Assembly (NCBI GenBank): GCA_020852515.1
Contig: JADZAS010000011.1
Span: 1-64,000 of the forward strand
DNA from: Phycisphaerales bacterium
GTDB lineage: Bacteria > Planctomycetota > Phycisphaerae > Phycisphaerales > UBA5793
Direction of reading: 5' to 3'
DNA length: 64,000 nucleotides
Shown: piece after piece, positions 8,186 through 18,277 of the stretch
Layout: each line of letters opens with the position of its first letter
How positions within the stretch are numbered: the first letter of the stretch is position 1
Position numbers and translations under genes: made by a program
Notes under the pieces: generated by a model
The model's database searches: none
The model's input: only the letters and a program-made list of their open reading frames with translations
What the model was told of the DNA's origin: nothing

Positions 8186-8677
8186 CTACAGCGGCCACTC
8201 GGAGAGCGGATCGCGCTGGTGCGAGATTGCCTTACCGGCCTGCTGAAAGGCCCTGCGAATCTCGGGCGGCATCTCATCGAGCGATTTGAACCGCTTCTCG
8301 ACTCCTGACTCGTCGGTGTAGATGTAGACCCGGCCGGTTGCAACGCGCACATCACCAGGCTCGCCTCTCTCGGCAGCGCTTCGGCGCAGCGCGCTGATCT
8401 TGGTCCGAAGATCGGAGGGCAGATCGTCGGGGAGGTCACGCGAACTGCCGATCTGCTCGAATCGCGCATCTTCAATCCGCAGTTCCGGCCCGCGAAGCAC
8501 GATCGCCTCATCTTCAGAGCTGAGGATGGCCGAGCCCGGTCTCCAGCCTGGCCGAGGAAAGAGCCACCCCAGGAATCGCGAAAGCCAGCCGCCGCCGGTC
8601 AACCGCATGCCGCACTGCACACAACGGGACTCCTCGGCCACTACCTTTGCGCCGCAATGTGAGCAGTAGTTGGCCAC
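8186..8677 (-). CDS. Zinc-ribbon protein, unknown function
   Basis: 163 residues. It begins with a double CxxC zinc ribbon (YCSHCGAK and RCVQCGM, residues 4-23), then a short hydrophobic stretch (WLSRFLGWLFPRPGW) that may contact the membrane, then a charged soluble region. A C-terminal KRFKSLDEMPPEIRRAFQQAGK resembles an amphipathic helix. It starts at GTG 8677 with a strong GGGAGG site 5 bases upstream. Possibly followed by the radical SAM gene as separate units, since that gene has its own -10 box. Confidence 0.65.
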   Translation of the reverse strand: MANYCSHCGAKVVAEESRCVQCGMRLTGGGWLSRFLGWLFPRPGWRPGSAILSSEDEAIVLRGPELRIEDARFEQIGSSRDLPDDLPSDLRTKISALRRSAAERGEPGDVRVATGRVYIYTDESGVEKRFKSLDEMPPEIRRAFQQAGKAISHQRDPLSEWPL

Positions 8678-8735
8678 GAATGCCTCCCGGTTCGTCCGTT
8701 ACCGTCGCCACCCCGCAATCGCTCAGGGTCGACCG

Positions 8736-9098
8736 TCACCAGACCAATGCAAACAGGCGGTCATGCGCGTTCGCTCCAGTGGTCCGGATCGGAAAGTCGA
8801 TGCGCCACCCTGGACCGGGCCCACTTTCACTGCACTCGACTTCCCACTCCTCACGCCCCTCGCTGACGGACCGCAACATCGTCGCAAACTCTGAAAGCGA
8901 GAGCGGCGGATCAACCGACTGCTGATCATCGCCCGCGATCTGGACGATGATTTCCTCTCCGGCGTCCAAAGGCCACACAGCGACAACATTGTGGCACGGC
9001 GGATCATCAGTGTTCGCTCGGCCGAACGCAACAACACCAAATTCTGCGGATTGCTGCAGATGTTCTTCCAGGCGCAGGAGCAGTGAAGAGAGAGTCAT
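8736..9098 (-). CDS. Hypothetical protein, 120 aa
   Basis: A small soluble acidic protein without signal peptide or membrane segment. It starts MTLSSLLLRLEEHLQQS and contains a WPLDAGEEIIVQIAGDDQQ stretch; no domain recognised. Start ATG 9098 has GAGG seven bases upstream. It lies between glnS and the zinc-ribbon gene, all on the minus strand. Confidence 0.5.
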   Translation of the reverse strand: MTLSSLLLRLEEHLQQSAEFGVVAFGRANTDDPPCHNVVAVWPLDAGEEIIVQIAGDDQQSVDPPLSLSEFATMLRSVSEGREEWEVECSESGPGPGWRIDFPIRTTGANAHDRLFALVW

Positions 9099-9127
9099 GT
9101 TCTAACCTCGCTATCGCGCCGTCCAAG

Positions 9128-10828
<1,701 letters not shown>

Positions 10829-10836
10829 AGGCGGGA

Positions 10837-10842
10837 ATAGTA
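10837..10842 (-). promoter_or_regulatory. -10 box TACTAT of glnS
   Basis: TACTAT on the minus strand, 8 bases before the glnS ATG; no ribosome-binding site in between. Confidence 0.5.
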
Positions 10843-10846
10843 GGAA

Positions 10847-10862
10847 GCGAAGACGCAAGCGG
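10847..10862 (+). repeat. Imperfect inverted repeat, left flank of transposase gene
   Basis: GCGAAGACGCAAGCGG; its imperfect reverse complement lies at 11513-11529, immediately beyond the transposase stop codon. The two differ at three substitutions and a one-base insertion. They may mark the ends of the RAYT-like unit or recognition hairpins. Confidence 0.35.
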
Positions 10863-10871
10863 AGGCGGGAG

Positions 10872-10877
10872 TACAAT
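10872..10877 (+). promoter_or_regulatory. -10 box TACAAT of the RAYT-like gene
   Basis: TACAAT followed by eight bases and the GTG start at 10886, without a Shine-Dalgarno site. Confidence 0.5.
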
Positions 10878-10885
10878 GCGGCGCT

Positions 10886-11503
10886 GTGGCGAGAAAGACC
10901 ATCGGACACCACCTCATCCTCATGCTCTACGGCCACTGGCTGCCCAACGACCCGCGAGGATCGGGCTCCGATGACTTCTACGACGAGAAATTCGCGCCGC
11001 TTGGGAGCATCCACCACGGACGAAAGCCCGAGCCGCTGCAGCCCACTCGCGAAGAACTGCGGCAGTTCCACCGCGAGGCGGAGCCGCTGCTGAACTTCCC
11101 CGTCGTCTGGATGGATGAAGCGAAGAGGCAAGCCGCTACGGACGCGATCGGCGAAACCCTTCGCGAACGAGGCTACACCTGCTGGGCGTATGCCGTTCTG
11201 CGCAACCACGCGCACATCGTGATTCGCATCCACCGTGATGATGGAAAGACCATGTGGGACTGCTTCGCACGGGCCATCGCCGACCGCTTGCGTCTTCGCT
11301 TCCCCAGCGACTGGAAAGCGTCGCACCCCGTGATCTCAGCGCGTCCCTATGATGTGTTTCTGTATACGCCTGACGACGTGCGCACTCGAATCGCGTATGT
11401 CGAAGGCAATCCGCAGCGCGAAGGACTGCCCCATCAGCACCACGACTTCGTCACGCCATACAACAACTGGCCGTTTCACAAAAAGCCCCCGCTGAAGCCG
11501 TGA
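10886..11503 (+). CDS. REP-associated tyrosine transposase-like protein (IS200 Y1 family)
   Basis: 205 residues. The HUH nuclease motif is NHAHIVI (about residues 110-116) and the downstream [12 protein letters not shown] matches the Y-x-x-NP-x-x-GL region that carries the catalytic tyrosine in TnpA_REP (RAYT) enzymes. The N-terminal [18 protein letters not shown] is typical of the planctomycete branch. RAYTs are single-copy, non-mobile relatives of IS200 transposases that act on REP hairpins. It starts at GTG 10886, eight bases after TACAAT. It sits on the plus strand between glnS and gltX, both minus, with imperfect inverted repeats on each side. It appears intact. Confidence 0.82.
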   Translation: MARKTIGHHLILMLYGHWLPNDPRGSGSDDFYDEKFAPLGSIHHGRKPEPLQPTREELRQFHREAEPLLNFPVVWMDEAKRQAATDAIGETLRERGYTCWAYAVLRNHAHIVIRIHRDDGKTMWDCFARAIADRLRLRFPSDWKASHPVISARPYDVFLYTPDDVRTRIAYVEGNPQREGLPHQHHDFVTPYNNWPFHKKPPLKP

Positions 11504-11512
11504 CATACGCCA

Positions 11513-11529
11513 CCGCTTTGCGCCATCGC
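11513..11529 (-). repeat. Imperfect inverted repeat, right flank of transposase gene
   Basis: Partner of the repeat at 10847-10862. It lies between the transposase stop codon and the gltX stop codon (the two genes converge), so it cannot be part of a coding region. Confidence 0.35.
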
Positions 11530-11530
11530 A

Positions 11531-13201
11531 TTACGCTCCCGCAAACGCCTCCAGACACCTTCGAATTCGGTTCACCGTGGAGACCCGGCCCAGGATGGCC
11601 AGCGTTTCGTATATCGCCGGTGAGATCGTCGTGCCCGTGACGGCCACGCGCAAGGGCTGGGCCACTTTACCGAGGTTGCCGCCTGCGTGCTGCTGCACGT
11701 ACGCGCCGATTGTCCTCTCGAGCGAGGGCACCTCCCAGTCATCCTGCTCTTCGAGAATTGGCAGGAGGTTTTCGAGGTGCGCGCGGCCGGGCATTTCGCC
11801 GCCCAGCATCGCCTTGCGCGCGTTCTTGTCGGCCGGGTCATATTCGATCGCGTCGTCGGATTCGATGAAGAACCGGCTGGAGCGGACCTGGTCGTCAAGC
11901 GTCTTGGAGCGCTTGTGATTCGCCGCCGCCAGCAGGTCGAAGTGCTCGGGCGGGAGTTTCTCAAGAAACTCGGTGTGGAACTCATTGCAGTGAGCGCGGA
12001 ACAGATCCACGAACTGCTGCGTCGAGAGCGCCTGGATCGCATCGTGGTTGAACGACAGCAGTTTGGCGCGGTCGAACCTGGCCGGGCTCTTGAGCACGCG
12101 CTCGAAACTGAGCTTCTCGATGAGAAAGTCGCGATCGAATTTCTCGATGTCGCCGCCGGGGTTCCAGCCGAGCAGGGCGAGGTAGTTGCACAGCACCTCG
12201 GGCAGGTAGCCGCTGCGGCGGAAGTCATCGACGTTGATCTCCGGCAGGGACACATCCAGCTCATCGGCGAGCATCATCGCGCTGTCGAACTCAAGTTGCC
12301 GGTCCTTGTCCTTGAGCCACTCGTCGATGCCGGCCGTTCGGCGGAACTCGGCGCTCAGATCATCGATGCCCTTCTCCCGCACCGCCGCGCGCAGCGCCTT
12401 GTCCTTGTCGCGCTTGGACATCTTCGAGCCGTCGGGATTGAAGATCAGCGGCAGGTGCGCGTAGACGGGCCGGCGAAAGCCCAGCGCATCCTGCAGCACC
12501 ATGTGCCGGGCCGTGTTCATGAAGTGCTCCTGGGCCCGGAGCACGTGCGTCACCTGCATGAGTTCATCATCGACCACGACCGCGAAGTGATAGGTCGGAT
12601 AGCCGTCGGCCTTGCGTATGACGAAGTCATCGAGTTGCTCGGGCGCAATCGTCGCCTCGCCGAGAATCTCATCGCGGATGACGATGGGCTGCTCGGGGAG
12701 TTTGAAGCGGATGACAGCCGGCTCGCCGGCCTTGAGGCGGCTCTCAACGTCTTCGGGCGGCAGCATGAGCCCCGCGCGGTCGTAGCGGTAGTTCTGGTTT
12801 TCCTTGCGCGCCTCGACCCGCTTGGCGTCGAGTTCGGCGGCCGTGTCGAATGCGTAGTAGGCCTTGCCCTCGGCGACGAGCTGGTCGAGGTACTTCGTGT
12901 AGATCTCCAGGCGCTGGCTCTGGAAGTACGGGCCGTAGTCGCCGCCGCCGCAGTCTTCAAACTCGGGCCCTTCATCCCAGTTGATGCCGAGCCACTTGAG
13001 GTCGCGCAGGAAGCCGACGCTGGCCGCGTCGCTGCTGCGCTTCTGGTCGGTGTCTTCGATGCGCAGGATGAACTTGCCGCGGTTCTGGTGCGCGAACGCC
13101 CAGCAGAACAGCGCCGTGCGGGCGCCGCCGACGTGCAGATGGCCCGACGGCGAGGGGGCAAACCGGGTGCGGACGATCGGCGGATGCGGTGAAGCGCTCA
13201 T
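11531..13201 (-). CDS. gltX: Glutamate--tRNA ligase
   Basis: Charges tRNA-Glu (and supplies glutamyl-tRNA for other pathways). 556 residues, somewhat longer than typical bacterial GluRS. HIGH motif as PSPSGHLHVGGARTAL (about residues 17-31), KMSKS as DGSKMSKRDKDKA. The ATG at 13201 is chosen because the catalytic domain begins a few residues later; a longer frame upstream has no protein-like content. TACCGT lies nine bases before the ATG and no Shine-Dalgarno site is seen. It faces metK divergently. Confidence 0.97.
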   Translation of the reverse strand: MSASPHPPIVRTRFAPSPSGHLHVGGARTALFCWAFAHQNRGKFILRIEDTDQKRSSDAASVGFLRDLKWLGINWDEGPEFEDCGGGDYGPYFQSQRLEIYTKYLDQLVAEGKAYYAFDTAAELDAKRVEARKENQNYRYDRAGLMLPPEDVESRLKAGEPAVIRFKLPEQPIVIRDEILGEATIAPEQLDDFVIRKADGYPTYHFAVVVDDELMQVTHVLRAQEHFMNTARHMVLQDALGFRRPVYAHLPLIFNPDGSKMSKRDKDKALRAAVREKGIDDLSAEFRRTAGIDEWLKDKDRQLEFDSAMMLADELDVSLPEINVDDFRRSGYLPEVLCNYLALLGWNPGGDIEKFDRDFLIEKLSFERVLKSPARFDRAKLLSFNHDAIQALSTQQFVDLFRAHCNEFHTEFLEKLPPEHFDLLAAANHKRSKTLDDQVRSSRFFIESDDAIEYDPADKNARKAMLGGEMPGRAHLENLLPILEEQDDWEVPSLERTIGAYVQQHAGGNLGKVAQPLRVAVTGTTISPAIYETLAILGRVSTVNRIRRCLEAFAGA

Positions 13202-13210
13202 CAGGGCAGG

Positions 13211-13216
13211 ACGGTA
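13211..13216 (-). promoter_or_regulatory. -10-like box TACCGT of gltX
   Basis: TACCGT on the minus strand, nine bases upstream of the gltX ATG. A weak match to TATAAT, kept because the same arrangement recurs before ten other genes here. Confidence 0.35.
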
Positions 13217-13313
13217 GCGAGCGCGGCAGAATGCGGCCAGTAGCAAAGTCCGCGCGGCGGCTCGGGGCTTTCTGCTCGCGGCCTGCCGCGCTGTCCCTCG
13301 GTGCGGGCGCGCC

Positions 13314-13319
13314 CTATGA
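13314..13319 (+). promoter_or_regulatory. -10-like box TATGAT, candidate metK promoter
   Basis: TATGAT about 108 bases upstream of the metK ATG in the divergent gltX-metK region. It would give a 5' leader of about 100 nt. No clear -35 is seen. Confidence 0.35.
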
Positions 13320-13427
13320 TCGAACCAGTTACTCAATCCAAATATCCGGATGAACGGATGAATGACGCGGGCCTGAGCCGGCTCGCCTCCTGACGCCCCA
13401 GACTCGAAGCAGAAAGGCCTGTCCCCC

Positions 13428-14681
13428 ATGCCCAGCCCCGGTACCATGACTTCCGCCATGCCCACCGCCAAGCCCGCTTCCGTGGACGCCACCCCCGCCG
13501 GCACGAATTACTTCTTCACCTCCGAATCGGTGAGCATGGGCCACCCGGACAAGGTCGCCGACCAGATCTCCGACGCCGTGCTCGATGCGATGCTCGCGGT
13601 CGATCCCAAATCGCGCGTGGCGTGCGAGACGATGGTCTCGACCGGCATGGCGGTGGTGGCCGGCGAAGTCACTTGCGACGGCTACGTTGAGGTGCCCGAT
13701 CTCGTCCGCGAGACGATCCGCAACATCGGCTACACGGACGCCGACCTGTGCTTTGACGACAAGAGTTGCGCGGTGCTGGTGAGCCTTAAGAAGCAGTCGC
13801 CCGACATCGCCATGGGCGTCGATCGCGAAGGCGCCGGCGACCAGGGCATGATGTTCGGCTTCGCCTGCCGCGAGACGGAGGAACTCGAGCCCGGCACGTT
13901 CATGCCCCTGCCCATCCATCTCGCGCACCGGCTCGTGCACCGCCACGCCGACGTGCGCCAGCGGGAGGTCATCAGGGGTCTGCGGCCGGACGCCAAGAGC
14001 CAGGTCACGGTGGAGTACGACCGGCACAACATGCCGGTGCGCGTGCACACCGTCGTGCTCTCGACGCAGCACTCGCCCTATTACAGCAAGGACAGCACGC
14101 AGGAAGAGCTGCGCCAGCTCGTCAAGGAGCACATCATCAAGCCGACGTTCGGCGATCGATGGTGGAACGACGACATCCGCGTGCACATCAACCCGACGGG
14201 GCGCTTTGAAATCGGCGGGCCGCACGGCGACGTCGGCCTGACGGGGCGCAAGATCATCGTCGATACCTACGGCGGAATGGGACGGCACGGCGGCGGCGCG
14301 TTCTCGGGCAAGGACCCGACCAAGGTCGACCGCAGCGCCGCCTACATGGCCCGCTACATCGCCAAGAACATCGTCGCAGCAGGGCTTGCCGACAAGGTGG
14401 AGATCCAGTTGAGTTACGCCATCGGCGTGGCTGAGCCCACCAGCGTGCACGTCAACTCGTTCGGCACGGCCAAGGTGGCGCCGCATCGCATCGAAGAAGC
14501 GGTGCGTGAGCTCTTCCCGCTCACGCCGCGCGGCCTGATCAGCCATCTCAACCTGCGCCGGCCGATCTACCTGAAAACCGCGGCGCACGGCCACTTCGGC
14601 CGCACGCCTGATGCCGACGGCGGCTTCACGTGGGAGAAGACCGACATAGCCGATGCACTTCGCAAGGCGTGCGCCGACTGA
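13428..14681 (+). CDS. metK: S-adenosylmethionine synthetase
   Basis: Makes S-adenosylmethionine from methionine and ATP. 417 residues; the N-terminal 25-30 residues exceed the usual length (about 385). Diagnostic motifs: [18 protein letters not shown], the [12 protein letters not shown] hexapeptide region and [22 protein letters not shown] codons at 13428, 13446 and 13458 are all possible starts; I keep the first, as AAAGG lies upstream, but the last fits the family length best. The strong hairpin at 14712-14739 probably ends its transcript. Confidence 0.96.
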   Translation: MPSPGTMTSAMPTAKPASVDATPAGTNYFFTSESVSMGHPDKVADQISDAVLDAMLAVDPKSRVACETMVSTGMAVVAGEVTCDGYVEVPDLVRETIRNIGYTDADLCFDDKSCAVLVSLKKQSPDIAMGVDREGAGDQGMMFGFACRETEELEPGTFMPLPIHLAHRLVHRHADVRQREVIRGLRPDAKSQVTVEYDRHNMPVRVHTVVLSTQHSPYYSKDSTQEELRQLVKEHIIKPTFGDRWWNDDIRVHINPTGRFEIGGPHGDVGLTGRKIIVDTYGGMGRHGGGAFSGKDPTKVDRSAAYMARYIAKNIVAAGLADKVEIQLSYAIGVAEPTSVHVNSFGTAKVAPHRIEEAVRELFPLTPRGLISHLNLRRPIYLKTAAHGHFGRTPDADGGFTWEKTDIADALRKACAD

Positions 14682-14711
14682 TCGTCTCGTCTCGACCATT
14701 ACGCAACCGAT

Positions 14712-14739
14712 CCGGCCCGGCGCATCTGCGCCGGGCCGG
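14712..14739 (+). terminator. 12-bp hairpin after metK
   Basis: Perfect 12-bp stem (CCGGCCCGGCGC with its complement) and the four-base loop ATCT, 30 bases after the metK stop. It has no U-tract, and the next promoter-like TACAAT begins four bases after it. Confidence 0.5.
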
Positions 14740-14742
14740 TTG

Positions 14743-14748
14743 TACAAT
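14743..14748 (+). promoter_or_regulatory. -10 box TACAAT of the M24-like gene
   Basis: TACAAT, nine bases before the ATG at 14758, immediately after the metK hairpin; no ribosome-binding site. Confidence 0.5.
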
Positions 14749-14757
14749 GCGCTCGCC

Positions 14758-15894
14758 ATGAAAGGTCAGCTTTCCATCGGGATCGAGCCCATCAAGCGCG
14801 ACCGCCTCAACGCATTGTGCGAGCGACTCGGCCTGCACGCCCTGCTGCTTCGCAAGCGGGCGAACATCGCGTGGCTGACCGACGGCGCCGATGTGCACGT
14901 CGATCTCGGCAGCGCGACCGGTGTCGGCTCTGTCCTGTGGTTTGCCGAATCCTTCAAGCGCAAACCAGTCCTGCTCACCGACAACATCGAACGCAATCGC
15001 CTGCTCAAAGAGGAGCAATTCGATCCCGAACACTGGGATGTCGTAGCGCCAAACTGGTGGTCGTACGAAGCTGCATTCGATTCGATGCTCGACTCCGCGT
15101 TCAAGAAGGCAGGTGCTGACATCTCCCGATGCGGTTTCGACGTCATCGGAGCCGATCCGGTTCAATCCATTCGCACCCCACTCACGGAGCGCGAGATCGC
15201 AACCGTGCGAGCCCTCGGCGCCGACGCCGCGCAGGTCATGGCCGAGACACTCACGCACTTCATCAAGCCCGGTGTGAGCGAACTGGAGATCGCCGGCCAT
15301 CTGACCGGGGAGCTGGGCTCGCTGAACATCCTCGCACCGGTCGTGCTCATCGCCGCGGATGATCGCCTGCAGCGCTACCGCCACCCGATTCCGACCAGCA
15401 ACCGCATCGAGAAGACGGTCATGGTCGCTTTGTGTGCCCAGCGCAAGGGACTGACCGTCTCCATCTCGCGCCTCGTGCACTTTGGCAGGTCACTTCCCGA
15501 CGATCTCAAGCGTCGTCACGAGGCCGTGTGCAAAGTCGACCGCGCCCTGCACGACGCCACGCAGGTTGGTCGGCGCTGGTGCGATTGCCTCGCCGACGGC
15601 ATCGCGATGTACGAGCAGTGCGGCTTCAAGGACGAGTGGCACAAGCACCACCAGGGCGGCCCGATGGGGTACGACCTGCGCGACTTCAAGGCGACGCCCG
15701 ATGAAACGCGCACCGTTCAGCCGCGCCAGCTCGTCGGCTGGAATCCATCCATCACCGGCACCAAGAGCGAAGACACCATCCTCACGCCGAATGCGAACAT
15801 GCCCGGCGAATCGTGCGAGAACCTCACCGCCATGCGCAACTGGCCGCTCGATGAGTCAACCGGTCGCCCGGCCATTCTCGTCGTGAATGGCTGA
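14758..15894 (+). CDS. M24 peptidase-fold protein, probably not a peptidase
   Basis: 378 residues. An N-terminal creatinase-like domain (about 1-145) precedes an M24 'pita-bread' domain. The conserved HHQGGPMGYD, the LVGWNPSITGTKSEDT strand and the GxxSE region with a conserved Glu are present. In true M24 metallopeptidases two aspartates in a DxGxxxxGYxSDxTR-type element bind the metals; here the aligned strand reads VALCAQRKGLTVSISRLV and lacks both. It probably therefore has another role, as other metal-free members of the fold do. The start is supported by the leaderless box and by the creatinase-domain start. Confidence 0.7.
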   Translation: MKGQLSIGIEPIKRDRLNALCERLGLHALLLRKRANIAWLTDGADVHVDLGSATGVGSVLWFAESFKRKPVLLTDNIERNRLLKEEQFDPEHWDVVAPNWWSYEAAFDSMLDSAFKKAGADISRCGFDVIGADPVQSIRTPLTEREIATVRALGADAAQVMAETLTHFIKPGVSELEIAGHLTGELGSLNILAPVVLIAADDRLQRYRHPIPTSNRIEKTVMVALCAQRKGLTVSISRLVHFGRSLPDDLKRRHEAVCKVDRALHDATQVGRRWCDCLADGIAMYEQCGFKDEWHKHHQGGPMGYDLRDFKATPDETRTVQPRQLVGWNPSITGTKSEDTILTPNANMPGESCENLTAMRNWPLDESTGRPAILVVNG

Positions 15895-15908
15895 TTCAGA
15901 TCAGCGCT

Positions 15909-17051
15909 TCACGGCCGGGTCTTCTCGACTCGCTCGCGGCCGGCCTGGGCTGCGATCCACTGCATTCTGATGGGACGCTGGCTCAGGCCGCGCACCCACC
16001 ACGGCCGCGATTCATCACCCGCGGGCGGCGAAACCTCCGCCTGCGGGTCATCCGCTGTTGGCGAAGGGAAGTCTTCCTGCGTCGTTCCGACTTTGAGCTC
16101 TTCGGCTCCGGGCATCCAGTTGACCGGCACGAAGAAGATCTTGTCCTCCGCGAACATGCGCGGCCAGGGGACGTCTTCGGGCGCATCCATGGGCATCGCA
16201 ACCCCGCCCAGGAATCCGCAGAAGATCGCCAGCACCTTGCCGTCCGGCCGCCACGACATGTCGTGCACCGTGTGATTCAACAACTGCGGATGAACGCCGT
16301 GCAAAGGAATGTCTCGCGTGGAACTGGTCTTGAGATCGACGATGAACAGCGAACCCAGACCGCTCCAGGCAAGTTGCGATCCATCCGGGCTGATGGCATA
16401 CGAACTGATGTGCTGATCCGTGAGCAGGACGCGCCGGTCGATCTTGCCGCCGGGTTTGCGCGCATCAGGCGCTTTGGCGACGATGAGATCGATGAGCTGC
16501 TCCTTCTGCCGACTGCCTTTGTGCTCCAGATACACAATCGAACCATCGCCGAGGACCGACAGGCCGTACGCACGATGGGCGCCGCCGCTCACGCGAATCG
16601 GTCCCCGCTTGTGATTGATGTCGACGCACCAGACCTGCTGCATCGGCGCTTCACCGGCCAGAAACGCAAGCCGCTCGCCGTCGGGAAGCCATCGCGGTAA
16701 CACCGGGCGATCCTGGTCGGTCGTCACCCGGCGCAGATTCGCCTTTCCGGATGGCTGCGCCGGATCGACATCCGCCACGTAGAGATCGAACGGCCGGTCT
16801 GAGCCGGGCTCGGAGCCGACGAACGCGACGCGTTTGCCGTCCGGGGACAGCACGCCCATCGGAAACGAATAGTCCTCGATGATCACATGGGTGTCGAGTG
16901 CGCGCGGATCGATGAGGACGGATTGGGCCTTGATCTCCACGTCGAGCCACCACTCCTTTGAATGGCCCGAAACGGCTTGTCCCGCGGCGCCGACACCGAG
17001 CACGAGCGATGCAATGGCGGCCGTAATCTGAGAGCGATGCATGCAAAACAT
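15909..17051 (-). CDS. Secreted TolB-like beta-propeller protein
   Basis: 380 residues with a signal peptide (hydrophobic about 10-30, cleaved near GQA). The body carries WD40-like/TolB-type repeats, e.g. GVLSPDGKRVAFVGS, PRWLPDGERLAFLAG, YAISPDGSQLAWSGL and SWRPDGKVLAIFCG, consistent with a six- or seven-bladed beta propeller in the periplasm. The partner is unknown. ATG 17051 has GGGAGG five bases upstream; a second ATG three codons later is possible. The neighbour upstream on the same strand is rpiA, 94 bp away; it converges with the M24-like gene, gap 14 bp. Confidence 0.75.
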   Translation of the reverse strand: MFCMHRSQITAAIASLVLGVGAAGQAVSGHSKEWWLDVEIKAQSVLIDPRALDTHVIIEDYSFPMGVLSPDGKRVAFVGSEPGSDRPFDLYVADVDPAQPSGKANLRRVTTDQDRPVLPRWLPDGERLAFLAGEAPMQQVWCVDINHKRGPIRVSGGAHRAYGLSVLGDGSIVYLEHKGSRQKEQLIDLIVAKAPDARKPGGKIDRRVLLTDQHISSYAISPDGSQLAWSGLGSLFIVDLKTSSTRDIPLHGVHPQLLNHTVHDMSWRPDGKVLAIFCGFLGGVAMPMDAPEDVPWPRMFAEDKIFFVPVNWMPGAEELKVGTTQEDFPSPTADDPQAEVSPPAGDESRPWWVRGLSQRPIRMQWIAAQAGRERVEKTRP

Positions 17052-17145
17052 GATGACCTCCCGGTGGTGCATGGGGAACCGATGCGTGAGCATACCGGGT
17101 GCGAAACTCTGGCGCGCAACAGCCGCGCAACGAATGGCGACCTCG

Positions 17146-17853
17146 TCAGGGTCGCTCTCGCCGCTCCAGCCGCTGGCGATCGGCGCTTTCAATGAGCACG
17201 ACGTCGGCCTGGGTGACGAACAGGCCGTGGCCGACGACGCCGGGGATGGAGTCGATGTCGCGGGAAAGTTGCAGCAGATCGCCGGCTGATGTCTCGCCAT
17301 ATGCGCAGTCGAGCACGAGGTTTCCTTCGTCGGTCAGATAGAGGTCCTGCGTTTCATCGCCGACTGTTCGCAGGAGGGGCCCGAGGCCGATGCGTTCAAG
17401 ACCGGCGCTGGTCGCCGCGAGGCCGAACTCGAGGACTTCGACGGGCAGGGCGAAGCGCTCGCCGAGGCGCTGCACGAGTTTGCTGTCATCCATGAGGTAG
17501 ATGCACAGGTCGGCGGCGTCGGCGACGATCTTTTCGCGCGTCATGGCACCGCCGGCGCCCTTGGTCATGGCCAGGCCCGGCTCGAGTTCATCAATGCCGT
17601 CAAAGAGCACGTCGACGCGCGCCACATCGCGCATCGGCACGACGCTCAGTCCCAGCGAGAGCGCCAGTTCCGCCGAGCGCCGGCTCGTGGCCACGCAAGT
17701 GATGTCCAGCGACTCACGCTTCACTCTCTCGGCCAGGGCGTGGATGCCGCGGCTGGCGGCGCGGCCGGTGCCCAGGCCGACGATCATGCCGGTGCGAATC
17801 GACTCGACCGCCGCCTGAGCCAGCAGATCCGTTTGGCGCGGGTCTTGCGTCAC
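17146..17853 (-). CDS. rpiA: Ribose-5-phosphate isomerase A
   Basis: Interconverts ribose 5-phosphate and ribulose 5-phosphate in the pentose phosphate pathway. 235 residues. GLGTGRAA matches the phosphate-binding loop and DGIDELE...KGAGGAMTREKIVADAA the catalytic loop of RpiA. I choose GTG 17853 because GGAG lies seven bases upstream; the frame is open to a TTG at 17889. A 15-bp perfect inverted repeat lies just upstream in the leader (see separate entry). Confidence 0.93.
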   Translation of the reverse strand: MTQDPRQTDLLAQAAVESIRTGMIVGLGTGRAASRGIHALAERVKRESLDITCVATSRRSAELALSLGLSVVPMRDVARVDVLFDGIDELEPGLAMTKGAGGAMTREKIVADAADLCIYLMDDSKLVQRLGERFALPVEVLEFGLAATSAGLERIGLGPLLRTVGDETQDLYLTDEGNLVLDCAYGETSAGDLLQLSRDIDSIPGVVGHGLFVTQADVVLIESADRQRLERRERP

Positions 17854-18277
17854 AGCGCAGCTCCGCAGCGGTTCGTGCCAAAAGCACAAGCGTGTGCGCC
17901 GTCAGTCGAGGCGGCGCACACGCTTGAAAGTTCAGGCACGGCCGGTGCAAGTGTGCGGAGCATGGTACCACTTGCCAACCCGGCGCGCGCCCTGCATCTC
18001 TCCGTCCTTCGACCGGTGTGTCGTGCGACATGGCCGATCGTCAAGATCATAGCAAACCATAAGCACGGTCATCCAGTCGCGTCAAGATTTCGGGCAGCTC
18101 GATTTCTTGCGCCTCATCGTTGGCGCGTGAGGTGATTGCCGATGGCCGAATCCGCCAAATGCGATCGGCGCCGCGCGCTGCGCTGCAGCTGCGGACGTTC
18201 GAGAATCGACCAAACTCGCCCGCTGGAACGGCCGATATCTGACGGAGCAGGGCCACGCGCCCGCCGGGAGCGATCGC
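17854..18277. other. Divergent intergenic region rpiA - lipoprotein gene
   Basis: Contains the 15-bp inverted repeat at 17887-17926 near rpiA and no gene. The plus-strand lipoprotein gene has its ribosome-binding site at the right end. No clear promoter is recognised. Confidence 0.5.
17887..17926 (-). promoter_or_regulatory. Perfect 15-bp inverted repeat in the rpiA leader
   Basis: CAAGCGTGTGCGCCG at 17887-17901 and its exact complement at 17912-17926, loop 10 bases. On the rpiA (minus) strand the stem is followed by TGCTTTTGG, so it is terminator-like, yet no gene on that strand lies upstream. It is thus either an attenuator in the rpiA leader or an insulator. The GTG start lies about 34 bases beyond. 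Confidence 0.45.

Noticed and set aside
10829-11326. N-terminal extension of glnS by 166 codons
   Set aside because: It is antisense to the complete RAYT-like gene on the plus strand and the GlnRS catalytic domain begins right after the ATG at 10828.
13320-13427. Known SAM or SAH riboswitch upstream of metK
   Set aside because: I looked for the conserved cores of SAM-I, SAM-II/V, SAM-IV and SAH elements and did not find them; only short hairpins remain, reported as a low-interest finding.
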